Source: Tethya wilhelma | Taxonomy: Eukaryota; Porifera; Demospongiae; Tethyida; Tethyidae | Assembly (NCBI GenBank): GCA_964030475.1 | Contig: CAXIPT010000001.1 | Span: 18,067,178-18,131,177, forward strand | Direction of reading: 5' to 3' | DNA length: 64,000 bases | Shown here: positions 21,426-32,171 of the stretch, one piece after another | Layout of the letters: each line of letters starts with the position of its first letter | Numbering within the stretch: position 1 is the first letter of the stretch | Position numbers and translations under genes: made by a program | The notes under the pieces: model-generated | Told to the model about the DNA's origin: nothing | Seen by the model: only the letters and a program-made list of their open reading frames with translations | Databases searched by the model: none

Positions 21426-22259
21426 CACTGGGAGCTGCCTATGGCACAGCCAAGAGTGGTGTGGGAATTGCAGCAATGAGTGTCCTGAAGCCAGACCTTA
21501 TCATGAAGTCCATCATTCCTATTGTTATGGCAGGTATCATCGCTATCTACGGCTTTGCAGTGTCTGTGCTTGTCACTAATAAACGTAAGACTATTCTTTC
21601 AGACTCTATCATATAATCTACAGTGCAGGGGGGATCATATTCGGTTCATGTTTGCCTTTCACTTTAAAGCATTAAAAGCCTCTTACGTATACAGAGTGTG
21701 TGTTAAGCTGCAAGATAGTATAAAATGGCTGCAGTGCATGTGATCATGTTAGTGGGTTGAGTAGGCCTGTACTCACCCTGCTGGTGGTGTTACTGGTATT
21801 CACTGTAAGGAGTGGTATGAATGACAGATTGTGTTTTCACAATGTTGAGAGTATTGTACCACACAGTCTGGTAGTTGTAGAGGTATTGATAACTGTATTC
21901 TCTGTCTTTGTCCCCCACAGTGGGTCCTGAAATCACCCTCTTTACGTGAGTGTCTATCGCTATTTTATTGTGTGACATACTTACATGCTCTCCACATATG
22001 GTGCATGTGGTTGAAATAGCTGGAATTTTACTCCAGACACACACACACACACAGGTCATTTGTCCAACTTGGTGCCGGCTTGTCAGTCGGATTCAGTGGT
22101 CTAGCTGCAGGATTTGCGATTGGAATAGTCGGAGACGCAGGAGTACGGGCAACGGCCCAACAGCCCAGGTTCTTTGTGGGAATGATCCTCATTCTCATCT
22201 TTGCCGGAGCTCCTGCTCTCTACGGACTTATTGTGGGACTGGTGTTATCTACCAAATAA
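20957..22259 (+). CDS. ATP6V0C: V-type ATPase 16-kDa proteolipid (subunit c), key Glu missing
   Basis: Four exons: 20957-21041, 21426-21584, 21921-21945, 22055-22259, giving 157 aa (human 155) with four membrane helices. Helix 1 '[20 protein letters not shown]', helix 2 '[20 protein letters not shown]' and helix 3 '[20 protein letters not shown]' are typical subunit c. Helix 4 reads '[19 protein letters not shown]' where the family has 'IFAEVLGLYG': the proton-carrying Glu (human Glu139) is replaced by Gly. At DNA level 22206-22217 looks like a +1 and a -1 shift nine bases apart, with GAG still present out of frame at 22207-22209. Subunit c forms the rotating proton ring of the V-ATPase. As read, this protein could not carry protons; it may be a sequence error, a recent mutation or a dead paralogue. 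The gene lies between duplicated SETD3 fragments. Confidence 0.9.
21117..21279. mobile_element. MITE-like element in ATP6V0C intron 1 (ATACCGTAGG termini)
   Basis: 163 bp with inverted termini ATACCGTAGGTCGGGTT; the complementary right end is AACCCGACCTACGGTAT. Non-coding. The first bases resemble the other TACCGTA elements in the window. Confidence 0.75.
21358..21422 (+). repeat. (TC)n tract at ATP6V0C exon 2 acceptor
   Basis: About 32 TC units run into the TCAAG acceptor. Confidence 0.9.
22038..22053 (+). repeat. (CA)n tract at ATP6V0C exon 4 acceptor
   Basis: A short CA array whose last CAG is the splice acceptor of exon 4. Confidence 0.8.
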
Positions 22260-22671
22260 TTGTTTTATGTGTGTATTTTTCCATAGCTTTATGTTTCACA
22301 TACCAATGTTTTTTTCAAGTGAACTTATAGCCAATATTTATTTCATTTGTGGAATTGGACGAGAATGAATTTTAGTATTTATTACAAGGAGTGGGGCTCG
22401 CTTCGCTTGCCCACTCCTTGTTTATGTATTTACAGTTACTATAACTAATAGTAAACATGCATGCATAGATTAAATTGATGACCAAAGTTATTGTGTATAA
22501 ATACTATTCTGTGGTCAGCTGGCTTAGGACAACTTTTGCAGTTGAAGCAATACACAACAATCACTATTTTATTAACATTAATACTGGCATAAGCAATTGG
22601 AAAGAAAGTGTATATGCACTGCTTAGTGCTATATACCATGGAATATCTTTGCTTTGGCCAGCTCAGCAATT
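22260..22671. other. Gene-free stretch with short hairpin
   Basis: 3' flank of the V-ATPase gene. A hairpin near 22386-22421 has arms CAAGGAGTGGG and CCCACTCCTTG round a GCTCGCTTCGCTTG loop. Nothing else recognised. Confidence 0.5.
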
Positions 22672-25600
22672 TACCTCACTATTGTAATTGTAATTGTAAT
22701 AATAGCACTCCAAAACAGGAGCAATGGGAACAAACAGGGTACATGATAAGCATAAAGTTATAAGATTAAGTAAGTAATAGTAGCTAACATTTAATAACAG
22801 AAATGTTATGCAGTACACATAAAGTAAATCTCATCGTCTAGGTGTCTATTAATTGAACGGTTAGTCCTTGCAGTACATATGAAGTCCGCACACAGCAAAT
22901 CACCAGCAGAATACTTCTTAACATATTTAGTGCCATGGAGGATATTAAAACCAAGAGAGTTGTTAGGGCATCGAGAGCTTTGCAAGAAGAGATCGTGAAT
23001 GAAAGAAGTATGCTGTAAAGCAGACGTCAGTAGGCTTCTAGAACGGGCAAGAATCAGATTGTAGCAGCTCTGCAAACTAGCAACTGAGTGCAGGATACCA
23101 GTATGGCAATGACGAGGTAGAGACCATATCTTCCTAAGAATGTTGTTAAAAGAAACTTCAAGGTATTTCAGTTTAAGAGAAGAGAGATTCCAAAGTGACG
23201 AACCATACAAGGATAAGCAGAAGCTGGAAAATAGATGGGTCTTGACTAACGGATCGCAGCAGGAGAACATCAACAATACAATCACGAAGAGCAGCTGGAA
23301 TATAGCTGTGCCGTAACATGCTGGTAAAAAGAACAGAAAGAGGCTCACACAGAATGTCACTGGCATGGAGAAAGTGGTCTGAAGTGAATGAGGTACCATC
23401 ATGTTTACTATGCTTCAGATTGGAGAGAGAGTCCAAAACAACATCAGGTGAGATAAAAGTAGAAGCAACATCAGCACATGAGATACTGTTGACAAGATCC
23501 ATGAGAGATGAACTAGAGTGTGGATTAGAAGAATATGAACCAACTGTATCTGAGTTAAGATTTAAAAGTGAGCCCAGCTTGGAGGAGAAAACGTTGGCAA
23601 TGTCAGATGGGGAATTGATACCATCAACTTCAAGTGGTGGAGAGATCCTACTTCTAGTAGACTTTGAAAGGCTCTTGACCTGTTTCCAGAAGTCTTGTGG
23701 ACTGCGGTTTCTCAATGAGTATGCCAGATTTTCTCGTGCGAGATGATCTCGACGACGACGAAGACGCCTGACTTTCTTCGCTTAGAGTTCTTCTTGATCT
23801 GAAACAGCACTCCAGATTGAGGGCACCCACAGTCAGTCCAAACATTGTGCCAAAATTGCGCAGAGTTCCTGAGATCAGCAGCAGATCGGCTCCAACCAGG
23901 AAGACGAGATTTACGACTTCCTCCAGAATGATGTACTGGAAGACAAGCATCAGACTCTGTGCAGATAGAATTAAATAACTGTTCACAGTAATCATCAATA
24001 ATGGAGCGATGCTTGGAACAGGAGGGGTCCCACAGTTGACGACATCAGAGTGAAGAGTAGGGAGGATAGAGGAGAGAAAATGACAGTAAGCAGAGGACTC
24101 TACTTCAGTTACCTTAGACCAGTTAACAGAACGTTGATTAGGATTAACAGAATTGTGTAAGACATGATGAGATGAGGAACACAAAGAGAGAGAAAAAGAT
24201 GATGGAAAATTAAAAGTACAGTGAAGAGAGAGATGATCAGAAAAATTAACAGCAGAATCTTGAGTAAAGACATTAGAGAAAAGATTGGAAAAAGTTTGAG
24301 GAAGTTAAAAAATGATCAATATAGAGGAAACTGAGCTGAAATCATCATTATGATAAGTGTATTTGATATTGAAGTGGCAGTCAATGGCAGTAAGGTTATG
24401 AGAAGACATAAAAGAAGTAAGTTCAAAATAGTTAGAACAGGGACGTGAGAAATCAACATTGAAGTCACCAACAATAATAACATTGTCAAATACTTCACCA
24501 GAAATAATGCCATCTAATTCACAGATACATTCAGAGAAAGCTTGTTGGGAGGCAGCAGTAGAATAGTCAGTAGGAAGATAAACACAAATTAATAGAATGA
24601 CAAAAGGAGTGTCAACAGAATTATGTAAAGTTAGTGAGAGAGCACATAGTCTCTTAGAGTTAGTGTGAATTCTACGAAGAAAAGGTGAAAGTGATTTGCG
24701 AAAAATGATACCACAGCCACCATAAGGGTGGCCCAGTACGACTTCAGATGAGTCCATACCACTAATACCAAAAGAGCAAAAATCAGATGACAAAGTATTC
24801 AAAACATCAAGATGATCATGGAAAAGCCAATGCTCCTGAATAAAACAAATATGACAAGATTGAAGAAGAGATTTAGTGTAACCGTTACTAGATTTCCACC
24901 CACGGCAATTATAAGTGACAAGATTAAGACCAGTAATGTTACTTATAGAGTTGCTCATTGTGATGGCGCTGGCAGGGAGACAGACATTGAGTTAGAAGCC
25001 ACAGCAGGAGAGGCATCATTAGAAGCAGCTTGCACATTGGTGGAAGAGTTAGGCTTATGAGATTGAGAGAGAGATTGGCGTGACTGAGGAGAAAGATCTT
25101 CACGAATAAAAAGCTTGTGAGGCTTAAAAGATTTAAGATTACGGCGCGAAGCAAGCAGTAATCTTCTGTCCCAGACATTCTCAAGTTTGATCAGGAGAGG
25201 ACGAGGATGAGAAGGGGGTGAGTCGTCAGTCTGAGAGTCATGTTTTCTACGCCCAATACGATGTGCGTCCCTGATACCAGCTGGCCTACCGATAAGGTGA
25301 TTAATTACATCATCAATAATAGACTTGGTTTCAGTGAGCGAGGATTCAGGAACACCAAAGAGGATAACATTTGAGGAACGATCTACAGGGTAACGACCTT
25401 TCGCTTTAGGAGTCTCAGAGGCATCGTGATTTGCAGGCTTAGAAAGACTAGACTGGCTAGCAACAACAGAAGCAGTGGCGCTATTAACATTCCTGGTTAC
25501 TAGATCAGAAAAAGAGGAGACGGAAGAGGAAAATTCAGAGAGCTTTGTTTGTAACGACGTAATTAAGTCTACAAGTTCCTTATAAGTATTAGCTTGTGAG

Positions 25601-25800
25601 CCAATTTGAGCATGCAGTAAGACAAGAGATAGCTTTATTGTTGTCATCGAGTCTTTTGGAGACTGGATCAGGCTCAAGAGAAGGAAGGTTGACTAAGGCT
25701 TCGCAGTAGAGGGCAGGAAGTTTGTCCACTTCACCTAGCTTATTGAAAGCATTAATAAGATCAGCAAAAGAGACATTAGAAGATTTAGATTATTATTAGA
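22672..25800 (-). mobile_element. Defective non-LTR retrotransposon (CR1/Jockey/L2-like)
   Basis: Minus strand. ORF1-like frame 25677-24955 has a coiled-coil-prone start and an RRM-like part (NVILFGVPESSL, RIGRRKHD, LIKLENVWDRR), with a frameshift from in-frame codons upstream of 25677. Its stop overlaps the ORF2 start at 24958. ORF2 begins with an AP-type endonuclease ('LNLVTYNCRGWKS', 'CFIQEHWL', 'IIVGDFNVDFSR'), continues in broken frames (24184-23654), then a linker ('SPQDFWKQVKSLSK', 23715-23315). It then jumps to the post-reverse-transcriptase C terminus ('LYGSSLWNLSSLKLKYLEVS'). The reverse transcriptase core is deleted near 23280. The 3' end has short (TTACAA)n repeats (plus 22681-22700), as CR1/L2-like elements do. 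It cannot move by itself. Confidence 0.85.
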
Positions 25801-25826
25801 TTATATTGTGAACCAGGCTTTAGTTT

Positions 25827-25874
25827 CGTGCCCAGACCCCTCCCTCGCACGTGCGAGGGGAAAAGGGGTCTGGT
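25827..25874. repeat. GC-rich hairpin next to the retrotransposon
   Basis: Arms CCAGACCCCT and AGGGGTCTGG surround a second palindrome CCTCGCACGTGCGAGG. Could be the end of another small element. Confidence 0.6.
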
Positions 25875-25981
25875 GAAATATTAATAGGACAGATTTCTTG
25901 GCTCAGGGAACGGAATTTGAGCGTCCCAATCGGATTGCAGAACGCTCGTGTCATGTGACTTTTCAACCGCAGGAATGTTGA

Positions 25982-26042
25982 GCAGTGCCCCTGTCATTAG
26001 TACTCATCATCAGAGCCTGTAGATCACCAATCAAAAGATGAC
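25982..26042 (+). pseudogene. TMEM62 3' end fragment
   Basis: About 60 bp matching the final codons of TMEM62 (17319-17378) through the stop in AAAAGATGA, with no upstream exon. Part of duplication copy 2. Confidence 0.8.
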
Positions 26043-27236
26043 TTCCTTATTGTTATTAAATTATCATACTTTGCAACAGGTACTCATCAACAGATTATTT
26101 TAATTTAGTGTTGTTTTCATTTAAATTATAACTGATTGACAAAAAAAAAATCATTAATTCATAAAGAAAAACTAATCAGATGGTATAAAACAAAGATCTC
26201 TATGGTAACGTACAAAGTCACATTTCTCTTTCTACTTCTAATGTCTCCTCTCTATCAGTGCACTGGTCCTGATGACACACCCCCTCATTAGTGCCTGATT
26301 GGAGGGGCACCCCTTCTGTCTCACTAGTCAGTTCAGTTTGTTCAATGATGCCATTCACCGTGGCTTGTCCATTCATGGTGATCTCACTCTTCTTCTGCTC
26401 TGAGCTTGGGACGTCTCCTTGGCTTGTTGCTTCATCCGTCTTTGCTGACTCAGCTAGCTGTTGTTTCATTGTATGTGCGAAGGAGATGGCGGTCTGTAGG
26501 ATTCTCTTCTCACTGACTCTCATCATGACGGCCAGTCTGTTCCGTGAGGAGAGCTGCCCCGATGACAGCAGGGTCGTGTCCTCCTCTATGGTGCTCTTGT
26601 AATGGAGTAGCAACAGGGTGCATCTGAAATGAAACCAACAAACAATGATACATATATCGAACACGGCCTGGGAATGAGGCCATGTTATATTGTATACCAC
26701 TTCATTTTCAAGGTATACTAACTTAATTTATTTCTGATGGTTTTAATGGATTGGATGCTATCTAAAAGAACCTCTGTTCGACTCATAAGGTGAGTGGCTA
26801 GCATTATGCTGGTAAAATTTGCTATTCTATGTGTGTTCTTCTAACAGAGGGTCATGTACAAACTTAAGTGCTTGGTATGAGATGGCCTTTGATTGTTTTC
26901 AGTGGAAAAAATACATACTCACATGTGCACATGATCAGTAAAACAATGCGGTCAATCTAGCCACGAAAATTACTTAAGTTGCTGAAAGTTATTTTGAAAA
27001 CAGCTGCCAACCTTTTCTCTAAGAAGTCAAAGATCCTCTGGTCGGAGCTGTCCCATTCTAAGGCACTCAGTCTTGCCTTCCTCTCCGAGGTCTCCTGTGC
27101 CTGGTACTGCTGCAGCTGCTCCATGTTGGCAGTGAATATACGCACAAATGTAATGAGTTGAGGACTGAAGGGACAGTCACCAACAGCATTGATCTGGTAG
27201 AGCCCGGACCTGAGGTAATGTGAGAGAAGTACAGAA
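25982..27236. repeat. Segmental duplication copy 2
   Basis: Mirrors copy 1 at 17319-18445: the first about 60 bp match the end of the TMEM62 coding region including its stop, followed by the shared 3' flank and SETD3 exons 11 and 10. Here the SETD3 part continues into the intact gene. Confidence 0.9.
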
Positions 27237-28571
27237 TTATATCAACAATCTATTTATTGTTCATGGTCCCGTTTCAAGTCAGTGCTATTGAAGGTTAATG
27301 CAATAGAAACCAATCTACACAGCAATAAATATCAACAACACGATGTCATGTTTGAGCAATAAATACGTAACACAGGTGACGCTAAACTATCTGTAATTCT
27401 TATATTTTAGACGGGAATAACAAACAGCACAGCTCTGGTATATACGGTATCTCTTGTGAGTTCCACAGAAGCTGGTTTATATAAAGATAGTCTGGTGAAA
27501 ATCTAATTGTATCTCTGTGTGTGATTACTAACTCACTCACTCACATGGGAATGTGGAAGTCCAAAAGAAGTTGTTTCTTGAGTTTCTTTGTGACCTCCTC
27601 TTCCCCAGCACTCAGACCTGATAGGTGGGAGGAGTCAGACTAATATGATTAGGAACTGTGTCAATATATAATATAAGCGCTGTTTTATTAGTAATTAATA
27701 TAGACATATTATGACATTTTTTGTTTCATCCTGGGCCCTACATTCAGGAACATTTGTACACTAAAGCTACGTATGTGTATTGCTCAGGAAGAAACAAAAA
27801 CACTACAAAAATTTAATGTCAAAAATTTTAGCAAAAGAATTATATTGGCACAGTTCCATTAACATCATATTGTCACGTATGACTTGCCTAGTCTAATGGA
27901 CAGTGAGTCTGACTTGTTCTCTGGATAAACGAACCCCTGATGAATGAAGAGGTCAGCATTATTTCGGGGACCATAGAAGATTTTGAACTCGTCCCCTGCA
28001 TTCACTTGTTGCTGAGCCAAACAGTCACAGGAGTGGTTGTCGATGTTGAAGAAGGTGCTCATGTGACCCTCCGTGTGATTGGAGAGGTCCCAGAGGGGAA
28101 TAAGAGCCAGGTTCGACTTCTGCCCCCCCTTCGTGGGGACCTCATTCTGGCGCGACATGACACAGAAGACCGCCCATATGAACTCTTTGTAGGTGAAGCC
28201 ACTTCTGTATACTCCTAGGGAGGGGTCTGCATTGGTCTGAGGGGGGGGGGGGTTCAATAGAAACTTAGTTCTTGTTAACATATACTTTCACTTATAATTT
28301 AAGAAGCCCACATGGAGAAAAGTTACAGGCAGCTCTTACCCTGATCAGTCTGTGCAGGTGAGCATACAGCTTTGAGATATTTCTGATCTGAAGAATGGTC
28401 TTCTCTGAAGGGAAACAAGAGAAGAAGATCATGACACAGAAACTTCAACACAGGAAGATCAACTTGACTAGATGTAATATGTGACATACCCAACGTTGGA
28501 GAGGATTGCAACATGCGAAGTTCTTCTTCGCTGAAGAAGAATGGAGTATCAAAGGAGTGAGGAAGAATGTC

Positions 28572-28636
<65 letters not shown>

Positions 28637-29942
28637 TCTACATGTGCCAAATTACACCACGCTAATCTAATTAGTGATGGCCACACCTATGTAAGGTCTC
28701 CAGAATGAATTCTCCGTGTACTTCTCGTTGAGGAGGTGCACCACCAGTGTGGCGTTCTGCATCACCTGGAGCACTCGGTCCTGAGAGATGAGAGTACCTG
28801 GACAGAGACACACCAATCAGTTACCATGGTCACTGTTCCCATGCTCACATCTCTAAATCACAACTCATAGAAAGGTTGGGCAAAGTTAGAGGAAGGACCT
28901 GAGTTGATCCTTCAGTAGTATACAAGGTACTATCTAACAATAGCACACACAACCATTGATGTATTGGCAATACATTAAATTTGGCGCATTGGCAATCAGC
29001 ACAGAAATTTAAAAATGTGCAAAATGTTTTTCATATGAAAAACCACCAAATTTAAAACTACCAATATTTTTGTGAGTGGCTCAAATTTAATCGTTAAATT
29101 AAAAGTTCACCAATATATTTCTACATTTTTCTCTCACCTAACGCTCCGGCCATGGCTGTCTCTGTGGAGATCATGAGGTTCTCTGGGATGTTCATGACCG
29201 TTGACTCCGCCTACAACAGCCACAATGAGGGCCAGGATACAATGGGCAGTATAAGCTAACAGCCAGTCAGTCAGTCAGAGCTTACCTCCAAATCCTTCAC
29301 TGCCTTCAGTCCAAAACCAGTCTCAGGATACTCGGCAATCTCTACCTGCAGCATATACAAGTATGAAATTTGAACCTAAACATCTTTAGTCCAGTCAGAA
29401 AACAATTGGCTCACGACATCATGTTATAATATGCTGGAGACCTTACAGCTGGAACTTATTTATGCTGTAAGTCTGTTACACAATAAGATAATTCACAACT
29501 AAAAATGACATTGTGCAAATAAATGATTGCCATACACAGTCGTATTTGGCTCCATTTGCCCTCAGCCATTTCTCAAACTCTGGCATGGCCTTGCTTCGGT
29601 CGGGGAGAGGAGGTGGCAGTGATCCCTGCTTCTCCTGGAGGGTCTTCGTCACGGCCCGTATTGTGTGGAACTCCTGCCACAGAAGAGCAAGGGACTCATC
29701 GGCAGGTCCTTGTGTCTCTTTGGAGAGAAATGAATGGAGTTGGATGAAAGTTGTGAACAGTGCATGCAACAAAAAGCTTGTTAGCTGGCATTGCAGTATA
29801 CCAAATAAATTGTACAAAACATACTTTCCCAAAGTTCATCCACAACTCTACACACAGCTTTGTTGTTCAACACATCTGCTCCTGTCGCCTTTGGGCCGCC
29901 AGGCTTGGAAGTTGGCCCATGTCTCTTGGACTTCTTTCCCAT
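26218..29942 (-). CDS. SETD3: SETD3 actin-histidine N-methyltransferase
   Basis: Eleven exons: 29942-29825, 29717-29536, 29345-29286, 29210-29138, 28797-28687, 28570-28490, 28404-28340, 28236-27888, 27617-27545, 27209-27012, 26623-26218, giving 571 aa (human 594). N terminus 'MGKKSKRHG' matches the family. The split SET domain begins at 'YPETGFGLKAVKDLE' (about 105) and includes 'WAVFCVMSRQN', 'LIPLWDLSNHTEGHM' and 'FKIFYGPRNNADLFIHQGF'; the NH and YG motifs of the cofactor and active site are present. The Rubisco-LSMT-like substrate-binding domain follows. SETD3 methylates actin His73 in the cytosol. Intron 8 uses a GC donor (AG|GCAAGT). The intron before exon 6 ends in a (TC)n array. Head-to-head with MBIP. 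Confidence 0.94.
28573..28633 (-). repeat. (TC)n tract at SETD3 exon 6 acceptor
   Basis: Plus-strand GA array; TC in the transcript, ending in the CTCCAG acceptor of exon 6. Confidence 0.9.
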
Positions 29943-30009
29943 GTTGTCCCAACCGCAGTTATTCCAAATAACGCGCATCAGAACCACGTGGTTTGGTTTG
30001 ACAAAAAAG
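29943..30009. promoter_or_regulatory. Divergent promoter SETD3/MBIP with E-box
   Basis: Only 67 bp between opposite ATGs. It contains the palindrome CCACGTGG at 29984-29991, a canonical E-box for bHLH-zip factors (Myc/Max, USF, MITF/TFEB). Confidence 0.6.
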
Positions 30010-31774
30010 ATGGAGGAAGGTCAGCATTTTCATTTCTGGCATGTGGCATGTGGCATGTAGGTCTATCTAACCCGTTCCTCCCTCTCTCTGTAGGTGTGCA
30101 GTGTTCAGAGGTGGTGGTGAAAGAGAATGGAGATCTCTCTGTTTCCAAGGCAACACAGACTGGGGAGCATTCTGATCTTGTTCAGATCAATGCCTCATTT
30201 TCTGAACTGAATCAACGAATTGAAGCATTTATTCAGTTCAAGAGACACCAAGTGAACCTCTCCAATCAGTTGGAGTTCTGTGTCCCACCAAACGACAGTG
30301 GTACATATTTGTCTCTTGGAACAAACCTCGTTTAGAAAACAAATGTGTCTTTCTTTGTGTATCTCTTTCCACAGACTCAACATGTGCCAGAGTTGATGCA
30401 GCTTACGTGAGAAGAACTCCCAATGCTAGAAACATACCATGTGAGCCTCACTCACTAGAACCTTCTACACCTTTCTTCTCTTAGCAGCTGCTTATTGAAC
30501 ATGTGTGTTGTATTGTTTATCTACAGCGTACAAGGTCCAAAATGTGAGTGGCCCGACCCCCCTCCCACTGGCCCCTCTGGCTCAGCTCAAGCGTGACCTC
30601 CTTGGAGGCAGCTCCTCTTGGTGCCGGACCAAGCCAATGAGAGGTGCCACATCCTCTGCTCTGCTGGGACTGCCAGAGAGAGTGGCCAACCTGGAGAGCT
30701 ACACTAACCTCTATGAAGGTGTGTGTGTGTTGTCTCTGGCTGCATGCACACTCACGCTGTGAGACTGTGTGCTCACATGCACCAGACATTCACTTATCTG
30801 TCATGTCCTGTTTGTGCCTGGCTGCTTGCCTCGTAAACCAGATCTTCCCCGCTGTGCTTATTGCTGCTAAGTGCAGTGAAGGCCTGGTTTATGAGGCTAC
30901 CTGGCTGTTTCTTTTTAAGTCTACACCATTAATGTATATGTGTATGTGTGCCTACCTTTTACATATCCTAGTACACTTGGTTGCTTCTGAACTCTGCTGG
31001 TTCTCCTGTAGTCCTTTCTGGTTGTAACAGACATCAGTTTTATCTTGCTACAGTAGTTCTGTTGTTTTATGGGCTGACTCAACAATGAAATGAATTGCCA
31101 ATCTGTTGCACTTGTATGATAATGTGTGTCACTGGTGTTGTTGGAACACATGTAGGGCATGTAGTTAGGGCATGTAGGGCGGTCTGTAGAGGTAATGTGA
31201 ATGGTCTGTAGAGGTAATATGAATGGTTGAGGATTGGTTTGTGCACAATGATAGATACATGTTTCAATGGCATACAGTACATGTAGACCACAATGATATG
31301 TTTCAATGGCATACAGTATGTAGACCACGGTGTACTGTTGTCAGTGGTACACACTGTGGGGGACAAGTATGCTAGAGTGACAGCTGATGTTTCTAGAGCA
31401 GCTGGTTGTGGTCATTATGGTCTACCAGCTGATCAACAGACGTCACACAATGTTACACAGTGTTAATGTGTGGTACGTCTCCCTGTCATCGTTGTGATTG
31501 TTTCATGTGATGTTCTCCAGGTGGTCCCACTCCCAGAGATCTGCTCCAGAGAGTGCACAATTTAGAGATGAAGGTCTTGCAGCTTGAGGGACACTCGCCA
31601 GAATACCATGGACCTGTTGCTCCGGTGGGTGGGCTCTATTTAGAAACACAACATAATTATTCTCTCTATTCAACACATGTCCAGGTTGCTACCAAGAGTC
31701 TGCCAAAGTCAAAGCGATCTCATTCAAATGCTCTCCTCCCTTCTGGTCACCCTGCTCACATGACTAACACTTGA
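30010..31774 (+). CDS. MBIP: MAP3K12-binding inhibitory protein 1
   Basis: Six exons: 30010-30019, 30094-30300, 30375-30440, 30527-30718, 31521-31624, 31685-31774, giving 222 aa (human 344). Conserved blocks are 'ELNQRIEAFIQFKRHQVN' (human RISAFIERKQ), 'LEFCVPPND', 'STCARVDAAY', 'GLPERVANLESY', and 'GPTPRDLLQRVHNLEMKVLQ' with 'LEGHSPEY' (human LEGISPEY). MBIP is a nuclear subunit of the ATAC histone acetyltransferase complex and binds DLK/MAP3K12. The N-terminal part of the human protein is missing and the C-terminal helical tail is short; exon 6 could splice onward instead of ending at 31774. Exon 1 codes only MEE and one base. Paired with SETD3 through a 67-bp promoter. Confidence 0.88.
30826..30900. 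mobile_element. Short hairpin element, copy 1
   Basis: Termini GCCTCGTAAACCAG and CTGGTTTATGAGGC are complementary. The interior 'CCCGCTGTGCTTATTGC' matches an element at 50873. In MBIP intron 4. Confidence 0.65.
31140..31330 (+). repeat. Short tandem repeats in MBIP intron
   Basis: Small direct repeats: GTAGGGCATGTAG (twice), GGTCTGTAGAGGTAAT (twice) and GTTTCAATGGCATACAGTA (twice, 31260-31320). Simple local duplications, no gene. Confidence 0.7.
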
Positions 31775-32171
31775 TATCATGTGACTAGATACGAGTCAAC
31801 CACAAGACCTATCGAGGACAGTGCATGGCCTGTACCATCAAGCCTTGGAGGGAGTATCCATGGGAACTACACACTTTCAATTTCAACTTGTGGACTTGCA
31901 TTGGATGGCTGCTGCAACAACCGGACAATTATAGACCAAATTATAGACCAATTATTATAGACCAAATTTTTTGTCTTGTAGATATGTATAACACACATAC
32001 AATACACAAACAAATATATTTTTGTCTCATACAATATACTGTTACATACTGCATTATTTATCTTTTATTAAAAAAAATTAATGGGGAAATATTTTGGGTG
32101 GTAAGAGATTAATTTGTTGTCAAAACATTGCAGCTGAGGTGTTTCAGTTTTAGCTATATACAAAGCGGTGT
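31775..32171. other. Intergenic, convergent MBIP/TECPR2
   Basis: 397 bp, AT-rich in the second half, with a short ATTATAGACCAA repeat near 31926-31965. No gene seen, but a further MBIP exon cannot be excluded. Confidence 0.45.

Noticed and set aside
23318..23746. Plus-strand 142-codon frame in the retrotransposon
   Set aside because: It is antisense to the ORF2 linker, which matches retrotransposon protein; the plus frame has no similarity.
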